A DNA stretch of 64,000 nucleotides from DATMNI01 sp035570275 (GTDB taxonomy: Bacteria; Acidobacteriota; Terriglobia; Bryobacterales; Bryobacteraceae): the NCBI GenBank assembly GCA_035570275.1, contig DATMNI010000466.1, positions 1-64,000 of the forward strand, written 5' to 3'. Under the pieces are notes generated by a model. The model did no database searches, had not been told where the DNA came from, and saw only the letters and a list, made by a program, of their open reading frames with translations. The first letter of the stretch is position 1, and every line of letters starts with the position of its first letter. Shown piece after piece: positions 25,758 to 34,286 of the stretch. Both the position numbers and the translations under genes were made by a program.

Positions 25758-26659
25758 CAGGCTTCATCCTTCACGGCTTTCACGTCCTTCGCGTCAGCCA
25801 CGTCGTTCACGTGCTTCGGCCCGAAGCGCAGGTAGTGCATGGTGACGCCGAGAAGGCCGCCGATTACCGCCAGGTTGCCGAGCCACTTCAGCGGGCGCTT
25901 CCAAAACCGCACGCTCCAGGGGACGCGCGGGTCCTTGGGCAAGCCGCCATAAGCCTCGGGGTTCGCGATATCGTGCAGCACGTAGATGACGCTGGTGCCG
26001 CCCACGCCGGCCGGATCGTAGACGCCCGCGTTGTTGTGGGCCGTGTGCTGGCGAAGCTGCAGCGCGCGCGATTCGGCCAGTTCCTTCATATCGTCCTTGG
26101 TGCCGAAGTGCAGGCAGCCGGTTGGGCAGGCCTTGATGCAGGCCGGTTCCAGGCCCTGCGAGACGCGGTCGGTGCACAGCGTGCACTTGAACATCTTCTT
26201 GGTATTGGGATTGAACTTGGGAATATTGAACGGGCAGCCCGTGACGCAATACTGGCAGCCGATGCAATACTCCTGCTGGAAATCGACGATGCCGTTCTGA
26301 TACTGCACGATGGCGTTGTCGGCCGGGCAGGCGGCCAGGCAGCCGGGGTCGGCACAGTGCATGCACTGGTCTTTGCGCATGAGCCACATCATGCCGCCGT
26401 CGGGTTGTGGATGTTCGTTGAACTTGATCAGGTTCCAGTAATTCCAGGCCGTCTCCGGCATGGTCTGGTAAGTGTTCTGGAAGACGGTTTCGCGGAACGG
26501 CAAATCGTTCCACTCCAGGCAGGCCACTTCACAGGCTTTGCAGCCGATGCAAGTGGTGGTGTCGATGAGTTTCGCCACCTGCGGCTGGCGCTGCGTGCCT
26601 TGGCCGGGAACTGGGCCGGCGTGGCCCGAGATGGCCTGGATGCGGAGGGTGCCGCTCAT
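25757..26659 (-). CDS. fdoH: Formate dehydrogenase beta subunit, four [4Fe-4S] clusters
   Basis: 300 residues from the ATG opening MSGTLRIQAISGHAG. Four ferredoxin-type clusters are seen in CIGCKACEVAC, CMHCADPGCLAAC, CIGCQYCVTGC and the CTLC...CIKAC set. A C-terminal helix (LGNLAVIGGLLGVTMHYL) anchors it in the membrane. It relays electrons from the selenocysteine/molybdenum subunit to cytochrome b. The frame is open further upstream into a GC-rich repeat cluster (giving PPATGH-like residues), so the internal ATG is chosen; the beta subunit normally starts at about this point. Confidence 0.93.
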   Translation of the reverse strand: MSGTLRIQAISGHAGPVPGQGTQRQPQVAKLIDTTTCIGCKACEVACLEWNDLPFRETVFQNTYQTMPETAWNYWNLIKFNEHPQPDGGMMWLMRKDQCMHCADPGCLAACPADNAIVQYQNGIVDFQQEYCIGCQYCVTGCPFNIPKFNPNTKKMFKCTLCTDRVSQGLEPACIKACPTGCLHFGTKDDMKELAESRALQLRQHTAHNNAGVYDPAGVGGTSVIYVLHDIANPEAYGGLPKDPRVPWSVRFWKRPLKWLGNLAVIGGLLGVTMHYLRFGPKHVNDVADAKDVKAVKDEA

Positions 26660-26688
26660 AGGGCAGCGGACCTCCACGTGGCAGGAAA

Positions 26689-26823
26689 GGTGGCCGGTGG
26701 CCGGTGGCCAGTGGCAGGTGAATAACTGGGGGCAACGGTGGCCGGTGGCGGGTGGCCGGTGGCCGGTGAAGAACTGGGGGCCGACCTCACCGGCCACTGG
26801 CCACCGGCCACTGGCCACTGTTC
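26689..26823. repeat. GC-rich GGCCGGTGGCC repeat cluster, family C, copy 2
   Basis: Direct words GGTGGCCGGTGGCC occur several times on the left half and their complements (CACCGGCCACTGGCCACCGG) on the right half, so the block can form a long hairpin. It fills most of the 175-base gap between the alpha and beta formate dehydrogenase genes. Related to 8377-8504. Confidence 0.75.
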
Positions 26824-26834
26824 CCCTGCCTTCC

Positions 26835-29800
26835 TCATACCTTCTCCAGTTTCACCAGGAATCCTTTAAACTCCGGTGTGTAAGCGTTGGGATCGGTGAC
26901 CGCGGGGGAAAGCATGTTGGCCAGGGTGAGGCCGGTCTTGCCCGCGTCTTCGGCGATGCCACGGTAGCCCCAGTGGATGGGGATGCCGATCTGATACGTT
27001 TTCTTGCCGTCGATCTGCATGGGTTTGATGCGGCGCGTCACCATGGCCTTGGCGATGTAGTGGCCGCGGGCGCTGGAGACCTTCATGGTTTCGCCGCCGC
27101 GCAGACCCATATCGTCGGCCAACTCCGCCGGGATTTCGATAAACGGCTCCGGCATCAACTGCACGTTCATCGGGTTGTTCTTGGTCCAGTAATGATAGTG
27201 CTCGGTCAGCCGGAAGGTGGTGCAGACGATGTTGTATCCGTCGCCCGGCGTGGCGTACTTGTCATCCGCGCTGCTGAATTTCTTGGCCACGGGATTGCCG
27301 GATTGCTTCGGATGCAGCGGGTTGGCCAAGGGGCTTTCGACGGGCTCGTAATGTTCCGGGAACGGCCCATCGGCAAACGCGGCCAGCGGGGCGAACAGGC
27401 GGCCCACGCCTTCGGCATTCATGATGAACGGGCCCATGTGGTCCTTGGGCGGCGAATCCACTTTGAAATCGGGAACGTCCACGCCCACCCACCGCTGCTG
27501 GGCCTCGTTCCACCAGATCTGCTTGCGGTCGGCGTCCCAGGGCTTGCCATCGGGATCGCACGAGGCACGGTTATAAAGCACGCGGCGGTTGGCGGGCCAC
27601 GACCAGGCCCAGTTGGGATAGACACCGAGGCCCGAGGGGTCTTCGGTGCCGCGCCGCTGCATCATGGCGCCGGCTTCGGTCCACGAACCGCAATAGAGCC
27701 AGTTGCCGGAGAGCGTGGAGCCGTCATCGCGCAGCCAGGCGAAGCCCGGAAGTTGCTGGCCGGCCTTGAAGGTCTGGTTGAGTTTGGGGTCGGTGACGTC
27801 GGCCAGCGCGCGGCCGTTGATCTCTTTGGCCACTTCGGAAAGCGACGGGTTGTGCGGGTCGGAGTAGTTCCAGGACGCGTGCAGGATGGGGTCTGGGAAC
27901 GCGCCGCCCTCCTTCACGTATAGTTCCCGGACCTTCAGGAAAATGCGCGCCAGAATCTCCTGGTCCAGCTTGCTTTCGCCCGGCGGCGGCAGCGCGGCGT
28001 TCTTCCATTGCAGCCAGCGCGCGGAGTTGACGAAGGTGCCGTCCTTTTCGGCGAAACCCGCGCCCGGCAAGCGGTAAACGGTCGTCGGGATCTTCCTCAT
28101 CTGCTCCGGCGTAATGCCGGGTGATTTCCAGAATTCGCTGGTTTCGTCGGGATAGATCTCGCAGACCACCAGCCAGTCGGCCCGCTTCAACGCGTCGATA
28201 TTCTTGCTCGTATTGGGACCGATGGCCACGCCGTTCATGCCGAAAGCCAGCAGACCCTTGATGTGGCCGTTGTACATGTCGTCCCAGATTTCGGCCCAGG
28301 AGTAGCGCCGGTCGAGTTTGGGCAGGTAGTCGAAGGCCCAGTCGTTCTCTTTTTTCGCCGCGTCGCCGAACATGGCCTTGAGGAAAGAGACGGCGAACTT
28401 CGGCGTGTTCGACCAGTAGTTGAAAGACTCCCACGGGCCGGGCTTGGAAGCCTTGGGCGTGATGCGGTCCAGGTAAGCTTTGAAATTCGTATCGGCGACG
28501 GACGGCATCTTCAAGTAGCCGGGCAGTATGTCGAACACGCCCGCCATGTCGGTGGCGCCCTGGATGTTGGAGTGGCCGCGCAGCGCGTTGACGCCGCCGC
28601 CGGCGCGGCCCACGTTGCCCAAAAGCAATTGCAGGATGGCGGCGGTGCGGATGATCTGGGTTCCGGAACTGTGTTGCGTCCAACCGACGGCGTAGATGAT
28701 GGTGGCGGCCTTTTTCATGTCGCCGTCTTTGCGGACGGAGGTGAACAGGTCGGCGGCCTTGAGGAATTGGTCGGCAGGGATGCCCGTGATGCGCGCGACC
28801 ATTTCGGGGGTGTAGCGGGAATAGTGCTTCTTGAGGAGTTGGAAGACCGAGCGCGGATGCTGGAGCGTCAGGTCATAGGCGGGGTTGGGGGGCATGGCAG
28901 CCGCGACCCTGAGGGTCGCGGCCACTGGCTGGTAGTTCCAAGTGGACTTGTCATACGCGTGGGTTGTGGCGTCGAAGCCGGAGAACAGTCCACCGTCTTC
29001 CGGCAATGCAAAGCCTTCGTCCACCAGGAACGCCGCGTTGGTGTAGTTAAGAAGGTAGTCCCCGGCGATGCGGTTCTTCTCGATGGCGTACTTGATCAGC
29101 CCGCCCAGGAAGGCGATATCGGCGCCGGCGCGAATCTGCAGGAACATGTCCGCGGTGGCGGCCGTGCGCGTGAACCGAGGGTCCACTACGATCATCTTGG
29201 CGTTGCGCTGGCGCTTGGCTTCGATGGGCCATTTGAAGCCGCACGGGTGATTTTCCGCCGGATTGCCGCCCATGATCAACATCATGTCCGTGTTCTTGAT
29301 GTCGATCCAGCCATTTGTCATCGCACCGCGACCGAACGTGGGCCCCAAACTGGAGACCGTGGGGCCGTGTCAAACACGGGCCTGGTTTTCCAGGTAGCAG
29401 ACCCCCAGGCTGCGCATGGTCTTGACCACCAGATAGTTGAACTCGTTGGTGTCGGTGCAGCCGCCGTTCCACGCAATGCCTTCGCAGCGATTGACGGTGC
29501 GGCCCTGGGCGTCGGTGGCGATGAACGTCTCGTCACGGGTCTTCTTTACCTGGCGCGCGATCTCATCGATGGCGGTGTTCCAGGCGATGTCTTCCCAGTG
29601 GTCCGACCCGGGCCGGCGCACCTGCGGCTTGAGCAGGCGGCGGTCATTAAGAATGTCCTGCTGCAGGGACGAGCCCTTGGGGCAGAGCGTGCCGCGGTTG
29701 ATGGGATGGTCCGGATCGCCCTCCACGTGGACCACCTGCGGAGTGACGTTCTTGGCTTTGTCGCCCAGCGTGTGGATGATCACGCCGCAACTTACCGAAC

Positions 29801-29948
29801 AGTAGGGACACGTTGAGCGGGTTTCGGTAGTGCGCGAGATTTTCAACTCGCGGGACTCCGCATAGGCGGGCTGCAAATCGAAGCCGAGGACGGATGTAAC
29901 AATCCCTCCGGCGCCGATCTTGAGAAACGACCTTCTCGTCGGTATCAT
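26835..29948 (-). CDS. fdoG: Selenocysteine-containing formate dehydrogenase alpha subunit (in-frame UGA)
   Basis: Predicted 1037 residues if the in-frame TGA at 29370-29372 is read as selenocysteine 193. The N-terminus has a Tat signal (TRRSFLKIGAGGIVTSVLGF), then the [4Fe-4S] motif CPYCSVSCG...CPKG. The UGA falls in NQARV-U-HGPTVSSLGPTF, exactly the selenocysteine site of FdnG/FdoG. The rest covers the bis-MGD domains (GRGAMTNGWIDIKNTDMM, MGGNPAENHPCGF) and the C-terminal cofactor-binding domain. It oxidises formate to CO2 at the periplasmic face. The second ATG of two is chosen since GGAAGGAG lies seven bases before it. A gene caller that treats UGA as stop would split it. The selAB/C/D genes are not in this window. 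Confidence 0.93.
29341..29372 (-). promoter_or_regulatory. Bacterial SECIS-like hairpin directly after the UGA codon
   Basis: On the minus strand the TGA is followed after three bases by GGCCCCA, a 12-base loop and TGGGGCC, a perfect 7-bp stem. The loop contains GGTCT, as in the E. coli formate dehydrogenase SECIS loops. Spacing and position match bacterial SECIS elements that bind SelB. The element lies inside the coding sequence. Confidence 0.8.
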
Positions 29949-30371
29949 GCGCATGCTCCTTCCCGCTGCTGGATAGCTGATATTACACGATGGATAGCAG
30001 GTTGTGTCAAGGTGGGCGGGCTTTTTGTGCTTTTTGGTGACCTCTTGGGGCGAGGGCTGCCATTTTGTGACGGAACGAAGACAATTCGGGCAGGCGGTTT
30101 GCGTGTAGCGGTACGCTGCCTGAGCGGGCTTAGGAGTGGCGGGCGTATTGTGACGGAACGAAGCCATTTTGGCGCTGCCGAGGGCCGGGACGAGCGGCCA
30201 CGCTCTTCCTTCGGTAGCGTTGGTGAAGATAGCCGAAGAGGTAGCCCACTGCGAAACCGGCCAGCCCGAGGCCGAGAATCACAAAGAACCCGGGCTTCGG
30301 GGGAAAGGTCGGAATTGGCCGGATCCACTGGTCGCCGGGCTGTGAAGAAGGACCTGGTAGGATATGGGCAA
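29949..30371. other. Intergenic region with repeated words, probable fdo leader
   Basis: Lies between the formate dehydrogenase start and the divergent DUF4160 gene. It holds two family E repeat units (30066-30163). On the minus strand near 30210-30330 one frame reads PKPGFFVILGLGLAGFAVGY, a single hydrophobic helix followed by basic residues; it lacks a start and looks like the tail of a lost membrane-anchored protein. No clear promoter was picked out. Confidence 0.45.
30066..30163 (+). repeat. Two copies of a TGTGACGGAACGAAG unit, family E
   Basis: The 15-base word is identical at 30066-30080 and 30149-30163. CCATTTT precedes the first copy and follows the second, so the flanks are partly mirrored. 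Related words occur near 22608 and 22660. Confidence 0.6.
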
Positions 30372-30631
30372 ATGCCCGAGATCAGCCGCTTCTTTGGCAT
30401 CGTAATCCGTATGTATTTCGACGACCACAATCCGCCACATATCCATGCCATCTATGCAGGGAATGAGGCTCAAGTCGGAATCGAGCCGATCGCGATTCTC
30501 GAGGGCACGCTTCCGAATCGTGCGGCGTCGATGGTTTCGAATGGGCAGCGCTTCATCAACGCGAGTTGATGCAGAACTGGCATCGGCTTCACAACGCTCA
30601 GCCGGTAGAGAGAATCAAGCCTCTGGAATAG
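30372..30631 (+). pseudogene. DUF4160 gene broken by a one-base frameshift
   Basis: The first 52 or so codons give PEISRFFGIVIRMYFDDHNP, HIHAIYAGNEAQVGIEPI and LEGTLPNRAASMV, a clear DUF4160 N-terminus. The frame then ends early in NGQRFINAS. Adding one base after ATGGT restores the family C-terminus in the next frame: FEWAALHQRELMQNWHRLHN, then PVERIKPLE and a stop at 30629. So the gene is intact except for one missing base near 30536, either a true mutation or a sequencing error. DUF4160 genes typically sit before a DUF2442 gene, as here; a toxin-antitoxin role has been suggested for such pairs but is not established from this sequence. Confidence 0.8.
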
Positions 30632-30641
30632 GATTTGCTTC

Positions 30642-30938
30642 ATGTATCCGAGAGTTAAGCGAGTCCAGCACGTGTGCGGCCATCGCCTGGAACTGAGCTT
30701 CACCGATGGCACGATGGGCGAACTCGATTTCCGGCAACGGATCGTCGGGCGCGGAGGAGTGTTCCTCCAGTTGGAGGACGTAGGATTCTTCAAGCAGGTT
30801 CAGGTGGACACTGAGGCGGGGACCATCGTCTGGCCTAACGGTGTAGACTTCTGTCCGGACGTTTTATATAGCCTCGCCACGGGTAAACCGATTTTCGACT
30901 TCACCGCGCCCGCCGGTGTCGGGCCTTCTCGGCCGTAA
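30642..30938 (+). CDS. DUF2442 domain protein
   Basis: 98 residues. The DUF2442 pattern is visible: YPRVKRVQHVCGHRLELSFT, then DGTMGELDFRQRI, FKQVQVDTEAGTIVWPNGVD and FCPDVLYSLATGK. It starts 11 bases after the restored stop of the DUF4160 gene, so the two form one unit. Function unknown; likely the partner (DNA-binding or neutralising) of the DUF4160 product. Confidence 0.82.
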   Translation: MYPRVKRVQHVCGHRLELSFTDGTMGELDFRQRIVGRGGVFLQLEDVGFFKQVQVDTEAGTIVWPNGVDFCPDVLYSLATGKPIFDFTAPAGVGPSRP

Positions 30939-30940
30939 TT

Positions 30941-31108
30941 GTGCCTAATGGAAAGGTGCAGCGTCTGACCCTGCTTCGTGGACACCCGATGTTAGTTCAG
31001 TCGGCTCAGGAAGTGATCAAGCATGGGCAGTATGGCCCTCCAACCGCCGATGGTGCCCCGGTGTCTGTTCCAACACGAATTAGCATTCTCTTCGACCCTG
31101 CAAAGTGA
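30941..31108 (+). pseudogene. Remnant of a TonB C-terminal domain
   Basis: A 55-codon stretch beginning with GTG reads NGKVQRLTLLRGHPMLVQSA, then QEVIKHGQYGPP and a closing VSVPTRISILFDPAK. This matches the end of TonB/energy-transducer C-terminal domains (G-x-V-x-x-x-x-x-x-GHP-x-L, then W-x-Y-x-P, then x-V-x-T-x-I). The membrane helix and Pro-rich spacer of a real TonB are absent, so it is a 3' fragment left by a rearrangement. Confidence 0.6.
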
Positions 31109-31120
31109 CGACAAAGGTAT

Positions 31121-31321
31121 TTAACCCGGTGCGCGTTCAAAACGGACAAGAGTTGTTTGAAGTCTGAAAGCATCGAGCCCCACACCCTTCATCCTGTATC
31201 CCTCTTCGGTGAGTTCGGCAACAGCAGCCAACCGCTCATGCACGGGCCGGCTCTGCCAGTAGCGATACTCGTCCGCCTTCATCTCCTCGAAGTCGGTATA
31301 TCTACGAATGGTCATGTCCAC
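31121..31321 (-). CDS. Small helical protein of unknown function, antitoxin-like size
   Basis: 66 residues beginning MDMTIRRYTDFEEMKADEYR. The GTG start is supported by AGGAG eight bases upstream. The sequence WQSRPVHERLAAVAELTEEG is mainly helical and occurs in many small proteins of soil bacteria. Such proteins are often next to nucleotidyltransferase or toxin genes, but no partner is present here, so it may be an orphan. No function assigned. Confidence 0.65.
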   Translation of the reverse strand: MDMTIRRYTDFEEMKADEYRYWQSRPVHERLAAVAELTEEGYRMKGVGLDAFRLQTTLVRFERAPG

Positions 31322-31621
31322 GGCGCACGCTCCTTTCTTTGATCGCCGGATGGCGGGGCGCAGTTCACGCCATCCGGCGCCAACTCGAACGGAGGGATTT
31401 GCTCACGTCTTCGCTTCGCCTTTTGCCTCTGTACAGTGTACTGCTACGACACAACGAATGGCGCGCCGTGAGTCTCCGAGACAAGGGGGCATTTGCAATA
31501 CGCCTTGCCGGTGCCGATCTTAACTGGACATCAACCAACTCGGCGCTCTTGGCTTCAATGGCCAGTTGAAGCCGAAGGGGTGGTTTTCCGCAGCCTCTCG
31601 CCGATTAAGCCTTCTTGCCGG
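31322..31621. other. Intergenic stretch, no gene recognised
   Basis: About 300 bases between the small helical protein gene and the 3' end of the oxalate decarboxylase gene. A 76-codon plus-strand frame is open but matches nothing I recognise. It may hold a decayed partner of the preceding gene. Confidence 0.4.
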
Positions 31622-32818
31622 TTAAGCCTTCTTCGCAATGATGCCGGTTTCGCGCTTCGGCAGTTGATCGATCAGGCTCCTGGGGATCAGGAGGTTGGTT
31701 TCCAGCAGCGATACCGGGTTGCCGCCCAGCCAGGAGGACAGCGAGATGGATTCGTAGACGCCGCTATTAAACAGAATGATAATCTCGGTCGGCTCATCGC
31801 CGATCTGCTCCACATAGTGGCCGAAGCCTTGCGGGATGAAGCCGACGTCGTTGGGTCCGAACTCGTCCACGCGGGTGCGCGAGTGCGAGCCGAAGAGCCC
31901 GACGCGGGCCCGGCCGCGCACGTAGAAGTGCCACTCATCGGCGTGCGGATGCCAGTGCAGTTCCTGCAGCGCGCCCGGCTGCAAATCCATGCGCGCCGCC
32001 GTCAGCGTGGTCTGGATGGGAAACTCCTTGGACGACACGATGTACTCGCGGCCGCCCGGGAAAATTCTCGGGGGCTGCATGTCCAGCCGGTATTTGTGCG
32101 AGGACTGCGCCGGCTGCATCTGGGCATCGCGCAACGGCTCGATCGCCATTTCCGGAACCTTGCCCGGTCCGATGTAAATTTCCTTTTTCGGCAACTGGGC
32201 CACCGCCGATTCCGGAATCCCCAACGATCGGGCCACTATGTTCTTGGGCGTCGTCGCAATCCAGTCGGTGATGTCGAACGTGCCGTACTCGGAGAAGTGG
32301 CCGTTATCGAAACCCAGAATGAAGTGGGCCTCGCCCGGACCCATGCCCTGCAGCGCGTGCCCGTGCCCGCGGGGGAAGTACCAGGTGTCGCCCGGTCCGA
32401 AATCCGAAATCTCGGACTGCCCATTAGGCATCACCACAGTGGCGCGGCAGCGGCCTTCCAGCATGTACGCCCATTCGGCGGCCAGCGCGTGCCAGTGCAG
32501 TTCGCGGATGGAGCCGGGCTTGAGACGCATGGAGACGCCCGCGATACTCTGCGAAATCGGGAACTCGGCCACCGTGGCTTCCTTGGCCGAACCGCCTTCA
32601 CCCTGCCAGCCCGTCTGGTTTTCGATGTTGAACTTGAAGTTCGGAATCGGCTCGATCGCGCCCGCGGGCGAAGGCGCCGCACTGGCGCGGTTTGCGGTAA
32701 GAGCCGCCGCCGTCGCTGCCAGAGAGGCGGCCGAAATGGTATCGAAGAGCCCGCGGCGGCTGATGCCCGGTTTTTCGTCTGCCGCCTTTTTGTTTGGATA
32801 CTGTGAACGGTCTGTCAT
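31622..32818 (-). CDS. oxdC: Bicupin oxalate decarboxylase, Tat-exported
   Basis: 398 residues. Tat-type signal (ISRRGLFDTISAASLAATAA), then two cupin domains, each with the Mn-binding pattern: ELHWHALAAEWAYMLEG in the first and ELHWHPHADEWHFYVRG in the second, with later His residues. The lid segment HFSEYGTFDITDW keeps the Glu of the SENST-type lid that provides the proton in decarboxylases, so decarboxylation of oxalate to formate and CO2 is favoured over oxidation. The formate could feed the dehydrogenase encoded 2 kb away. The ATG lies about ten bases after GGGAGGG; longer upstream frames are unconserved. Confidence 0.9.
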   Translation of the reverse strand: MTDRSQYPNKKAADEKPGISRRGLFDTISAASLAATAAALTANRASAAPSPAGAIEPIPNFKFNIENQTGWQGEGGSAKEATVAEFPISQSIAGVSMRLKPGSIRELHWHALAAEWAYMLEGRCRATVVMPNGQSEISDFGPGDTWYFPRGHGHALQGMGPGEAHFILGFDNGHFSEYGTFDITDWIATTPKNIVARSLGIPESAVAQLPKKEIYIGPGKVPEMAIEPLRDAQMQPAQSSHKYRLDMQPPRIFPGGREYIVSSKEFPIQTTLTAARMDLQPGALQELHWHPHADEWHFYVRGRARVGLFGSHSRTRVDEFGPNDVGFIPQGFGHYVEQIGDEPTEIIILFNSGVYESISLSSWLGGNPVSLLETNLLIPRSLIDQLPKRETGIIAKKA

Positions 32819-32919
32819 GAATACGTAACCCTCCCGCCGAAACACCGGCACGCGACTGCCATCATACATGAAAATGCTACCTGAAAAGAACCGCGGGCGT
32901 GCGGTGGTATTGTAAAACC

Positions 32920-33429
32920 ATGAGCGTCGAGGCGCTGATCCCGGTTGAAGAATACTTGAGCACATCTTACCATCCCGATGTGGAGTACGAGGACGGCGTT
33001 TTGGTGGAGCGCAACGTGGGAGATTTGTGGCATAGCCTGGTTCATAGGAATTTGATCGTCTGGCTGAGCCAGAAGTATCCGAAGGTTTTCGCCGTTCCGG
33101 AACTGCGGTCACAGACCCGGGCCACGCGTTTTCGTCTTCCAGACGTCTGTGTGCTATTGGCGCGTCCCAAGACGAAGTACCTGGTGGATGCCGCATTCCT
33201 GATAGTCGAGGTTCTGTCGGAAGACGACCGCATGACTAAGACGATGGAGAGGCTGGAGGAATTTTACCGGAAAGGCGTGCCGAATATCTGGGTGATCGAT
33301 CCGCGGCTGCGAACCGTGTCGGTCTACTCCAACGGCACGCTGAACGAAGTCCGCGGTGCCGGTATCGCAACCACCGGCGAACCGCGCCTCGAACTCACGC
33401 GCGACGAAATCTTCCAGGACCTGGAGTAG
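32920..33429 (+). CDS. Uma2-family (DUF820) putative endonuclease
   Basis: 169 residues from ATG. PD-(D/E)xK-like core: PDVEYEDGVLVERNVGD, FRLPDVCVLLA, and AFLIVEVLSEDDRMTKTMER with the catalytic Glu, then KGVPNIWVIDPRLRTVSVYS. Uma2 proteins are widespread in cyanobacteria and Acidobacteriota, of uncertain role (possibly transposition or DNA repair). The whole gene with its upstream 25 bases (GTGCGGTGGTATTGTAAA) is duplicated at 33550-34060. Start-codon and length agree with the family. Confidence 0.85.
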   Translation: MSVEALIPVEEYLSTSYHPDVEYEDGVLVERNVGDLWHSLVHRNLIVWLSQKYPKVFAVPELRSQTRATRFRLPDVCVLLARPKTKYLVDAAFLIVEVLSEDDRMTKTMERLEEFYRKGVPNIWVIDPRLRTVSVYSNGTLNEVRGAGIATTGEPRLELTRDEIFQDLE

Positions 33430-33549
33430 ACTCCGCGTCGGCCGTCGTCGGCCCCCGATTCTATCGCGACCGGCGGCATCGGCCGCGCCGGAAATTCCCA
33501 CCCACACGCGAAAAAGTGCCGCCCCGGCGTGCGGTGGTATTGTAAAGCC

Positions 33550-34060
33550 ATGGGCGTCGAGACGCTGATCCCGGTGGAAGAATACTTTGAACACCTCTTA
33601 CCATCCCGATGTGGAGTACGAAGATGGCGTTCTGGTGGAGCGCAACGTGGGAGACTGGCCGCATAGCACGGTTCAGAGCAACCTGATTTTCGCCCTCGGA
33701 ACCAAGTATGCGCATGTTTACGTGTGTCCGGTACTTCGGTCGCAAACCCGGGCCACTCGCTATCGCCTGCCGGATGTTTGCGTGGTGTTGACGCGTCCCA
33801 AGACGAAGTACCTGGTGGATGCCGCGTTCCTGGCAATCGAGGTTCTGTCCGAAGACGACCGCATGACCAAGACGATGGAACGGCTGGAGGAATTCGACCG
33901 GAAAGGCGTGACGAATATCTGGGTGATCGATCCGCGGCTGCGAACGATATTGGTGTACTCCAGCGGTTTGCTGAACGAAGTCCGCGGCGCCAGTATCGCA
34001 ACAACCGGCGATCCGCGCCTCGAACTCACGCGCGACGAAATCTTCAAGGATCTGGAGTAG
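33550..34060 (+). pseudogene. Second, tandem Uma2-family copy with an early one-base insertion
   Basis: The ATG context and first codons match the upstream copy (GTCGAGACGCTGATCCCGGT), but an extra T near 33585 throws the frame, ending after about 35 codons. From 33587 the normal frame resumes: NTSYHPDVEYEDGVLVERNV, then YRLPDVCVVLTRPKTKYLVD and AFLAIEVLSEDDRMTK. A TTG at 33587 could restart translation and yield 157 residues lacking the first dozen; the catalytic region would be intact. So it is either a recent pseudogene or a shortened gene. Divergence from the first copy is concentrated in the first third. Confidence 0.8.
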
Positions 34061-34188
34061 GACCCGCTCGGTTTTGTGGATGCGACGGCAGACGATCCGG
34101 TGGGTGCCGGGACTGATCCGGTTGTCATTGCGACTCGGTTCTAATCTAAGGCACTGTTCCGAAATAACCGTGCCAACCGCTCCCTGAC

Positions 34189-34227
34189 GGTCGCGGCTCC
34201 GACACGCTTTCAGAGCCGCGACCGTAC
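34189..34227. repeat. Strong hairpin ACGGTCGCGGCTC, family D, copy 1
   Basis: Perfect 13-bp arms (34189-34201 and 34215-34227) with a 13-base loop, preceded by GCTCCCTG. It lies between the Uma2 copy and the convergent hemD gene, and could also work as a bidirectional terminator although no U-tract follows. A longer relative is at 45594-45698. Confidence 0.75.
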
Positions 34228-34286
34228 TGTAGCTGTTGCCGGAGATTGAGCTGGTTATTTTCTGACAGCGCCTGGGCTAACGGCGC

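Noticed and set aside
29370..29372. TGA as evidence of a pseudogene in the formate dehydrogenase alpha subunit
   Set aside because: The context matches the known selenocysteine site and a SECIS-like hairpin follows, so it is decoded, not a break.
28263..29816. 517-codon open frame on the plus strand
   Set aside because: Antisense to the formate dehydrogenase alpha gene; no motif.
30200..30330. Possible PEP-CTERM-like tail (GFFVILGLGLAGFAVGY) on the minus strand
   Set aside because: No start codon or mature region, and no PEP triplet; kept only as a note in the intergenic entry.
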